Source: Bacteroidales bacterium UBA3816 (lineage in GTDB: Bacteria; Bacteroidota; Bacteroidia; Bacteroidales; P3). Taken from it: a stretch of 23,787 bases of DNA. Every line of letters begins with the position of its first letter. Positions within the stretch are counted from its first letter, which is position 1. The notes beneath the pieces were generated by a model, which made no database searches, was not told where the DNA came from, and worked only from the letters and a program-made list of their open reading frames with translations. A program made the position numbers and the translations under genes. Location: contig DFDY01000120.1 in NCBI GenBank assembly GCA_002368955.1, forward strand, positions 369-24,155. The letters are read 5' to 3'. Shown here one piece after another: positions 17,101-23,400 of this stretch.

Positions 17101-17863
17101 CACCATCTCCTTCATGCTATCCGACCCGCCAAGACTAACCTACAGTCTCGAAGCCGACACCATCCTCTGCGATGACAACTGCGATGGATGGATTCGGCTG
17201 ACCTATGGCTACTCCGGAGGAGAAACCACCGACAGTCTGATAGAAAACCTCTGTCCGGGCACCCATACCATCCAATTCTCCGACACAGCCGGGTGTCCCT
17301 ACTCAACCAGTGCCACCATCATACGCGACACCCTGCTCAACCAAATAAGAGTCTGGGCCGACACTAACGAAATATTCCTCTCGCAAAGCGTCGGCCTCCA
17401 TGTCACCCCTAAACCTGGGGCAAATTACTCCTGGAGCGATGCCTCCACCCTCTCTCAGCCATACTCGCCTAATCCCATTGCCACTCCCGTCGACTCCCTC
17501 ACCTACTACGAGTGCTACGTAGTGGACAGTCTGGGTTGCTCGTGGCGCGGTGGCCTAACCATACATTGCACCGAAATCCACTGCGGCAGCCCCGATGTGT
17601 TTATTCCCAATGCTTTCTCACCCAACGACGACGGCATCAACGACCGCCTCACCTTCAAAGGCAAATGGATTCTGGAATTCCATCTTGCCGTATACTCGCG
17701 CTGGGGAGAAAAAGTATATGAAACCCACGACATCAACGACAGCTGGGATGGACGCTACAACGGCAACTGGTGTCTGCCCGGAGTCTACACTTACTACTGC
17801 CGCATCAAATGCGAAGCCGGGCTCGAAAACCTCCTCAAAGGAGACATCACACTCATACGATGA
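14081..17863 (+). CDS. SBBP beta-propeller/PKD surface protein, T9SS type B sorting domain
   Basis: This 1260-residue protein has an N-terminal domain typical of SBBP proteins (NRIYFVENMGQWEAPFLFKA, about 50-69), then repeated blades such as IFATYLGGSNADMPHS and IWSTYLGGDGDDAVYS with FPTT motifs (about 270-770), one PKD domain (about 790-865, YQWDFGDGSSST), Cys-bearing beta regions, and a C-terminal type B sorting domain (about 1171-1260, IPNAFSPNDDGINDRLTF). It is therefore a predicted T9SS-exported surface protein. The ATG at 14081 overlaps the previous gene by 23 bp and gives a 39-residue signal. An in-frame TTG at 14108, 4 bp after the previous stop, would give a more normal 30-residue signal (GLKSITIKGALRDTLLLLL) and may be the true start. 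Its stop overlaps the next start (ATGA). Confidence 0.9.
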   Translation: MSSKCSNRPLGLKSITIKGALRDTLLLLLISLPVLQAQARQRDTLGTGNRIYFVENMGQWEAPFLFKAEMNHAAFFAEQNGFTFVIKGPEVEEAGHAHHHGGPAHAYKVHFIGCSQQCSVSGQDVDPTEGYDNYFLGSNPDRWVSRVPHHKTILYKGLYPGIDMDVRMAQHALKNNFYISPGTSPSAIAMRYEGTEKMYLSAGNLIIRTSVGEIVELSPFAYQDMDTGRCEIDVRYRLKGTEVTFVVGDYDTLLPLVIDPVLHFSTYTGSSADNWGTTATYDFEKNTYTSGLVFGTGYPVATGAYDQSFNGNGDIGIFKFDSTGSQRIFATYLGGSNADMPHSMIVNSFGELVIFGTTGSRDFPTTANAYDTSFNGGSVLHYEGGTYVNYPNGSDIFVSRFSSDGTQLQASTFIGGNGNDGLNYRNYYTAFTIMCGNDSLYFNYGDGARGEIITDDLNNIYIGSTTFSTNFPVTQGSVNIYPPLKQNGIVFKLDYNLRNIIWSTYLGGDGDDAVYSIDVDSSYNIIVCGGTNSTNFPTTPGVFQPTYGGGSADGFISKISYNGDRLISSTYYGSSAYDQIYFVRTGKHDQVFIYGQTKADGSTMIYNANYNTPGAGNLLSRFSPDLTSRVWSTVFGTNIGHPNLSPTAFAADICDRVYAVGWGRDYVGSCVSNFDNGSCHGMETTPDAYQRNTDGQDFYILALDNQASQLDYSTFFGENFADDNQGGRDHVDGGTSRLDRRSTLYQSVCASCHGASAFPTTPNVWSDQNESSLCNNAVFRFTIHTDYPVAECIVPPVGCAPYTVNFRNTGRGESYQWDFGDGSSSTETNPTHTFTSSGTYNVRLIALLQNGCKTADTTFIKVCVLNPNRGEHVLLTPCEGELTQIGPQPRLGCTYEWVTGQVSDPTVANPYVSQSGIYIVRTTSQDRNCSQTDTFEVNYVSNIDSFEVHNPSCPNYSDGYAVVHLKASIIGQAQIYWDGQPGDSVLSGLRADGRQHILEIVNGDCTNTISFMLSDPPRLTYSLEADTILCDDNCDGWIRLTYGYSGGETTDSLIENLCPGTHTIQFSDTAGCPYSTSATIIRDTLLNQIRVWADTNEIFLSQSVGLHVTPKPGANYSWSDASTLSQPYSPNPIATPVDSLTYYECYVVDSLGCSWRGGLTIHCTEIHCGSPDVFIPNAFSPNDDGINDRLTFKGKWILEFHLAVYSRWGEKVYETHDINDSWDGRYNGNWCLPGVYTYYCRIKCEAGLENLLKGDITLIR
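14134..14157 (+). terminator. Terminator-like hairpin inside a signal-peptide coding segment
   Basis: GGGTG-CCC, loop TAC, GGG-A-CACCC gives an 8-bp stem with one bulged A, followed by TTTT. It stands 30 bp after the stop of the upstream T9SS gene but lies within the N-terminal codons of the SBBP protein. It could be a partial terminator (attenuator) that lowers expression of the downstream genes. Confidence 0.55.
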
Positions 17864-18690
17864 AAGACCAATTCGTCATAACCTGCCTTACAGACCTCTC
17901 CATGAAAGAAGAGGTGGTGAGCCATTCGGTCTATCTGGCCCGGATGCTCAACAAAGGGATCATTCTGCTATACGTCGAAGACCCGAAATATGGCACACCC
18001 TCCGTCTCCGAGGCAGAGAAAGAAATCCTTGCCATCGAGGCCAAGATAACGGAGGTCAAGCCGGCCCATGTGCTGATGAAGGGCAACCTCAAAGAAGTCA
18101 TCGATGCCCTACCCTCCCTGCTCAATGGTGTGTTGGCCGTCGCCGCCGTCAACCCCTCTGCTCCCAAAGGCTCACCCACCCATCCGCGCACCTTGCTCCG
18201 CCTTTTCAACGAATGCAAGATTGCCTACCTTACTGTGCAGACTCCACTCTCCAACAGCCACCAATACGACCGCGTGGCTTTCGGAATAGACTTTCGCAAG
18301 GAGAGCAAGGACAAACTTATCTGGGCCAGCTATTTCGCACGGTTCAACCGCAGCCAACTCATGATGATGCATTTCCATTATAGCGATGAAGGTTTACGAA
18401 ACAAATGGAACAACAACGTCATCTTCATGAACAAGTTGTTCAAGAGCCTCGGAGTGAGCTACACTAGCCAATTGGTCAGCGGCCACGCCCTCTTCCCCGA
18501 AAGCCTCATCTGCGACAGTGCGGCAGCATCGGGTTGCGGCCTGCTCATCAGTGTCACCACCGACACCCGCGACCTCGACATAGTGGAATGGGTTGCGGGC
18601 GTACAGGAACACCGCACCATACGCAACTCAGCACACATGCCCGTACTCTACATCAACCCACGGAACGACATCTATGTCCTTTGCGACTAA
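17860..18690 (+). CDS. Universal stress protein-like, two-domain, lacking the ATP motif
   Basis: The ATG at 17860 shares ATGA with the stop of the SBBP protein, so translation is likely coupled; this start gives 276 residues beginning MKDQFVITCLTDLS. It has the two-domain layout of tandem Usp proteins: domain 1 (about 4-128, with SHSVYLARMLNKGIILLYVEDP) and domain 2 (about 136-266, VAFGIDFRKESKDKLIWASYFA, ending MPVLYINP). The Usp glycine motif G-x2-G-x9-G-S/T is not seen in either half: domain 1 has AAVNPSAPKGSP and domain 2 has SVTTDTRDLDIVEWVAG. It is therefore probably a non-ATP-binding cytoplasmic relative. Pairing with a surface protein is unusual. It is followed 17 bp later by a small membrane protein. 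Confidence 0.75.
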   Translation: MKDQFVITCLTDLSMKEEVVSHSVYLARMLNKGIILLYVEDPKYGTPSVSEAEKEILAIEAKITEVKPAHVLMKGNLKEVIDALPSLLNGVLAVAAVNPSAPKGSPTHPRTLLRLFNECKIAYLTVQTPLSNSHQYDRVAFGIDFRKESKDKLIWASYFARFNRSQLMMMHFHYSDEGLRNKWNNNVIFMNKLFKSLGVSYTSQLVSGHALFPESLICDSAAASGCGLLISVTTDTRDLDIVEWVAGVQEHRTIRNSAHMPVLYINPRNDIYVLCD

Positions 18691-18707
18691 AACATAGTTC
18701 AACCATC

Positions 18708-18926
18708 ATGAAAAAAATAGTCACCTACTCCATCGCCATACTGGTTTGTATTGCCTTCTGCATCTTATTCTCCCACGTTGGAGTCAAACATGGAGGGTCG
18801 CGCAACGTCAACCCATGGGCCTTCTCCATAGGGATTCTAGCCATTGCTGCCATCATGACCCTCGTGCACAAAATCGAGTCCAAACGCCATCAGCAGGAGC
18901 ACCATGACACCCATCAAGAGCAATAA
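18708..18926 (+). CDS. Small two-helix membrane protein with His-rich tail
   Basis: The ATG at 18708 gives 72 residues. Two hydrophobic helices are visible (about 5-24 and 37-53), separated by a short basic and Gly-containing loop (GVKHGGSRNVNPW). The C-terminal tail is charged and rich in His and Gln (KRHQQEHHDTHQEQ). It follows the Usp-like gene by 17 bp on the same strand and is probably the last gene of that transcript. No family is recognised. The tail might bind a metal, but that is only a compositional guess. Confidence 0.7.
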   Translation: MKKIVTYSIAILVCIAFCILFSHVGVKHGGSRNVNPWAFSIGILAIAAIMTLVHKIESKRHQQEHHDTHQEQ

Positions 18927-18960
18927 TATTTCAACAAATAACCTACACTAAAACACTGCC

Positions 18961-18992
18961 ATACTAAAATTCCCCCTATACTATTTTAGTAT
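18961..18992. repeat. AT-rich inverted repeat downstream of the small membrane gene
   Basis: ATACTAAAA (18961-18969) pairs perfectly with TTTTAGTAT (18984-18992) around a 14-base loop. An overlapping smaller dyad, TATACTA-TTT-TAGTATA (18977-18993), could form instead. It may be a weak terminator for the preceding operon or an operator for the lipoprotein gene. The stem is too AT-rich to be sure. Confidence 0.35.
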
Positions 18993-19019
18993 AAAAATCA
19001 TTAAAAAGTTTTTTTTTCG

Positions 19020-19027
19020 TATCTTTG
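19020..19027 (+). promoter_or_regulatory. -7 promoter element for the lipoprotein gene
   Basis: TATCTTTG matches TAnnTTTG and lies 55 bp upstream of the ATG at 19083, just after a run of T. The -33 region has no TTG at the usual spacing. Confidence 0.5.
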
Positions 19028-19082
19028 CAAAATCAAAAAATAACACTTACAGTTGCGCCCGACACGTATCAGGGATTATTGA

Positions 19083-19628
19083 ATGAAAAAAATTTACATC
19101 ATCGCACTGGCAGCCTTTTCATTTTTAGCCACCAGCTGTATGCACACCTTGTATGTGCCCACCGAAGCCACCTTCAAAAGTGCCAACGACCAAATTGCCG
19201 TAGACCTCAATAAGAGTGGCTACCGCCTCACCAACCAATCATCCGTAGAAAAAAACGAACTGGTTGTCTCCGACCAAACCTACAACAGCAAAACTGGTTA
19301 CAGCAACAAGATTGACAACAACTTCGTCAACTACGACAGCCACACCTTCACCAATCCCTCTGGCCAGAGTATCTCCTACTCTACCAAATATAGTTACAAA
19401 CGCAGCATCACCGGCGAAGTCTATCTGAAAGAAATGAACGTCACCGAGTGCAAAGTCAGCAACCCAGACGACTACCAACAATACTGCGGCAACACAGGCT
19501 CCATCCAACGTGAACTGGAAGCTTCTCGCCGCGAAGTACGCGACCTCAACATCTTCACCACCACCCTACTCACTTGTGGCATATTGATTGCCGTGGCCAT
19601 TGCAGTCGCTCTCATTCCAGGAGAATAA
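19083..19628 (+). CDS. Lipoprotein with C-terminal membrane segment, function unknown
   Basis: This 181-residue protein has a lipoprotein signal, MKKIYIIALAAFSFLATSC, with Cys19 as the lipidation site. The middle is Ser/Thr/Asn/Tyr-rich and beta-like (SGYRLTNQSSVEKNELVVSD). Near the C-terminus a charged helix (IQRELEASRREVRDLN) leads into a hydrophobic segment (IFTTTLLTCGILIAVAIAVALIP). A lipid anchor at one end and a membrane helix at the other is an uncommon layout. It has its own promoter element and is followed by a strong hairpin, so it is probably transcribed alone. I do not recognise the family. Confidence 0.75.
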   Translation: MKKIYIIALAAFSFLATSCMHTLYVPTEATFKSANDQIAVDLNKSGYRLTNQSSVEKNELVVSDQTYNSKTGYSNKIDNNFVNYDSHTFTNPSGQSISYSTKYSYKRSITGEVYLKEMNVTECKVSNPDDYQQYCGNTGSIQRELEASRREVRDLNIFTTTLLTCGILIAVAIAVALIPGE

Positions 19629-19633
19629 ACTAA

Positions 19634-19702
19634 AATGATAATCCGCATTTGCCGTAAAGAAGCCTCTTTGAGGCTTCTTTACGGCAAATGCGGTTAATCA
19701 TT
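19634..19702. terminator. Long near-perfect hairpin, probable bidirectional terminator
   Basis: Arms 19634-19666 and 19670-19702 are 33 bases each with two mismatches and a TTT loop. The inner part AAAGAAGCCTC-TTT-GAGGCTTCTTT has A and T tracts on either side of a GC core, as in bidirectional intrinsic terminators. It starts 6 bp after the lipoprotein stop. The outer 20 bp of pairing is more than termination needs. Confidence 0.75.
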
Positions 19703-19749
19703 GACCTAATGTCCCAGTTTGGGTATAGTAGTCCCTCCCTAAACGAAAC

Positions 19750-19781
19750 AAAAAAAGCGAGAGGTCAGAACGACCCCTCGC
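19750..19781 (-). terminator. Intrinsic terminator on the minus strand
   Basis: On the minus strand a 10-bp stem (GCGAGGGGTC with GACCTCTCGC, one wobble pair) and a 5-base loop are followed by seven T. It would end transcripts arriving from the right. The nearest minus-strand gene ends at 20404, about 620 bases upstream. Confidence 0.75.
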
Positions 19782-19979
19782 AGCAATCAAAACCAATAAA
19801 AAAAGCCAATCATTATTGACGTTATTATGTATGAAAAACAAAAAAAATATTGCATGTTAACTGTTAAAAAACACAAACAAAGCATCAAGCAGACAATCCA
19901 TGTTTTTGGTTGAAATAATCCCAAATCGGTCGTAAGGATTTATGTCAGATTAGTATTTGTTTCAAGCAGATTGGCTGCA

Positions 19980-20017
19980 TCCCTGTCTTGACGTAGCCCG
20001 CTACGTCAAGACAGGGA
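19980..20017. repeat. Perfect inverted repeat with 18-bp arms
   Basis: CCCTGTCTTGACGTAGC at 19981-19997 is the exact reverse complement of 20000-20016, with two bases (CC) between. One more A-T pair extends it to 19980 and 20017. No T tract follows on either strand, so it is not a canonical terminator. No second copy was seen in the window. Confidence 0.85.
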
Positions 20018-20403
20018 AGTGGCTAAGATGCCTATAGAAATGCTGATAAGGCAAAATAGACCTTGAATTGAGGTCATCATGACCAAGTGTCGCTCTAATG
20101 ACTGATTGAGGGTATTATCGACATCCGAAGACAGACGGTAATTATTCTCAAACGCATTATTGTGCCGGCCATCTTATGTTTGCTTTCCATAACAGTGTCT
20201 GTCCTTGTTTAGTATCTTATCACATCACTTTTCAAATCCCCATTTTTCTGCTTGTCACTATATATGTGCGGTGAGCAACGGTTCCTTTGGCCATCTACTC
20301 TGAGTGCCAAATTGGGCCGTCTGCTTTACTTGTCAAACATCAGTCCTTCTCTCAGTGAATGATGGGGGCATCAGACATTCAGAATTCATCTGTAGGCAAC
20401 CAT

Positions 20404-23400
20404 TCAGTATTTAGAATTTCGAATTATCAATCGGCATACCGCTGTGCCATGGCCATATGCCATGCGTAGGACATAGGCGCCCGAAGGTAGGTCGGTGAGG
20501 TCAAATTGGGTGGTTTCGGCAGGAGAAGAGAAGGTCAGCTCCTTCACCATGCGGCCCGCGTTGTCGTAAACTTCAACCCTATGGATGGGCAACCCCTCTA
20601 TGGTAACCATGCCAGTGGTAGGATTAGGATAAGTTTTGAATAGAAGAGTCTGGTCGGCAGAGTGTATGCCTTCGGGCTGGGTGATGGTGAGCATTAGCGT
20701 AACGATACTGTCACATCCCTCAACGGTCTGGCCAATATAGTCATATTGTCCACTAGTAGTGTAGGTGTTACCATGCCAAGTGTAGGTGATTTCAGCAGTG
20801 TCGACAATGGTGTCATGAGTGCTATAATGGAGGGTCAGATGGAGTGTCACCACGCTGTCGCAGCCAACAGAATTCTGCTGGGTGTAGACAGGACCTTCGG
20901 TAGATTGGTAGTAGGTTTCCCCATGCCATACAAATTGGTCGCAGGCTGTCTGGTAATCGTCAAAGGCAGTGCTGTGGTTTATGGTCAGGTGCAGGTTGAC
21001 CGTACTGTCGCAACCCACCGAGTTGCGGGTGGTAAAGGTGGTCGTGTCGGTACTGTGGTTAAATACATTCCCATGCCAGATGAGGCTGTCGCAAGCAGTC
21101 ACCTCATAGTTGCTGGAGGTGCTGTGGTTTATGGTGAGGTGCAGGGTGACCGTGCTGTCGCAACCCTCCATGTTGGTGAGGGTGACATGGTCAGTGTCGG
21201 TACTGGCCGTGTAGGTATTGCCGTGCCAGATGATGCTGTCACAGGCTGCAATCACTTCAGCTCCTGCGCTGCTGTGGTTGACCACAAGGTGCAGGTTGAC
21301 CACGCTGTCGCACCCCTGGCTGCTGGTGTAGGTATAGGTAGGTGTGGTGGTGTCCATGGTGTAGAATCCGCCATGCCAGGTAACGCTGTCGCAAGCCACC
21401 AAATTCTCCACCACGGTGTCGAGTGGGCTGATAACAAGGTGCAGGTTGACCACACTGTCGCAGCCCTGTGAGTTAGTGGCCGTATGGGTGGGCAGTGAAG
21501 TGCTGGTGGTGTAGGTATTACCGTGCCAGGTAAAGCCGCCGCATGTGGTGTGGTCCTCCACAACATAGTTGCTGTGGTTGACCGTCAGGTGCAGTGTGGT
21601 CACGCTGTCGCAGCCTTCAGAATTCTGAGTTTGGAAAGTGGGGCTAAAGGTGCTGGCGGTGTAAACAGTGCCATGCCATACAAGGCTGTCGCAGACGGTC
21701 TGTTCCTCAATACCGGTCGTGCTGTGATTAATAGTAAGATGCAGGGTGACGAGGCTGTCGCAGCCATATTGGTTCTGCATGATGGCTGTGGGAGTGTTGG
21801 TATTGGAGGCATAGGTGGTGCCGTGCCATACAAGGCTGTCGCAGGCCACCTGGTTATCAATGCCGCTGCTGCCGTGGTTGATGGTTAGGTGCAACATGAC
21901 CACGCTGTCGCAGCCCGTTGAGTTCTGTGCCACATAGATGGGGGCGTTGGTGGAGGAGGTGTAGGTGGTGCCGTGCCAAGTATAGCTTTCGCAGGCAGAG
22001 ACCACCTGAATGTTGGAGGTGCTGCTATGGATGGTCAGGTAAAGGGTGTCGACGCTGTTGCAGTTATAGCCCTCCACATTGTAGTCGTGGGTATAGGTGC
22101 CGCTAGTGGTGTAGTAGGTACCATGCCATAAATAGGCATCGCAGGTGTCCACATGGTAGACCTCATGGACATGGCTATTCATGGTCAGGTGCAACGTGTC
22201 TACACTGGGACAGCCGACGGCGTTGACATAGTTATAGAGATAAGTGCCCGTACTGTCGTAGGTATTGCCGTGCCAGGTGTAGCCCTCGCAGGCGGTGACA
22301 TACTCATCCCCATGGGTACTACGGTTGATAGTGAGATTGAGCAGTACCAGACTGTCGCATCCAAAAGCATTTTGGGTGAGATAGGTCGGCGTGGTGGTGC
22401 TGGAGGTATAGGTGGTGCCGTGCCAAGTGTAGCTGTCGCAGGCCGTCACGTTCTCTATGGCCATGTCGCTTTGATGAACCGTTAGATGCAGGGTGACAAC
22501 GCTGTCGCAACCCGCCGCATTGGTCTCGGTATAGGTGGGTGTGGTGGTATTGACAATATAGGTGTTGCCATGCCAAACAAAGCGGTCGCAGGCGGTTTGG
22601 TTGTCAATACCAGTATTGCTGTAGTTGACAGTCAGATGGAGGGTGACCACACTGTCGCAGCCCGCAGCATTGGTGGTGGTGTAGGTGGGGCTGTCGGTGG
22701 AGGCGGTGTAGTTATGTCCATGCCAGGTGTAGCTGTCGCACACGGTGTGCCACTCGGCTCCCTCATTGCTGTTGCGTACTGTCAGATGGAGGGTGACGAT
22801 GCTATCGCAGCCCGCGGCATTCTGCTCTACATAGGTTGGGGCTTGGGTCGAGGCAGTATAGGTGGTGCCGTGCCAAGTGTAGCTGTCGCAGACGTTCTGG
22901 ATTTCAATGCCGGTGTTGCTGTGGTTGATAGTCAGGTACAGTGTGTCGACATTGGTGCAGATGGAGCCGGGCTGGTGATGGTCGTAGGTGTATACGCCCC
23001 CTGTGGTATAGGTCTGACCGTTCCAGCGGTAGTTGTTGCAGGCGGTCACCCAATAGGAGGTGTCTTCGTGGATGCTGATGGTGAGGTGGAGGGTGTCGGT
23101 GCTGGCACAGCCTGCCGAGTTGGTGTAGTCATATGAATATACCCCCGTGGTGGAATAGGTAGTGTCATGCCAGGTGTAGCGGTCACAGGCCTGCTGGTTG
23201 TAGCTGTCGTGGGTGCTGTTATGGATAGTAAGATTCAGTGTAACGGTGCTGTCGCAACCCACGGCGTTCTGCTCGACAAAGGTGGGGGTGGCCGTGCTGG
23301 TGGTATAGGTGATGCCATGCCAGGTGTAACTGTCGCAGGCGGTCTGGTTTTCTGTTCCGGCAGTGCTGTAGTTGACAGTTAGATGCAGGGTGACCGTGCT

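Larger units (their letters stand above)
19629..20403. other. 775-base gene-poor region between convergent genes, rich in hairpins
   Basis: No convincing coding region was found on either strand. The stretch holds a very long hairpin (19634-19702), a minus-strand terminator (19750-19781) and a long perfect inverted repeat (19980-20017). From 20018 to 20403 nothing recognisable was seen: no tRNA, rRNA, mobile element ends or gene remnant. Confidence 0.6.

Noticed and set aside
19827..19913. 28-codon Lys-rich open frame in the gene-poor gap
   Set aside because: It is short, AT-rich, has no ribosome or promoter signal that stands out and no recognisable sequence.
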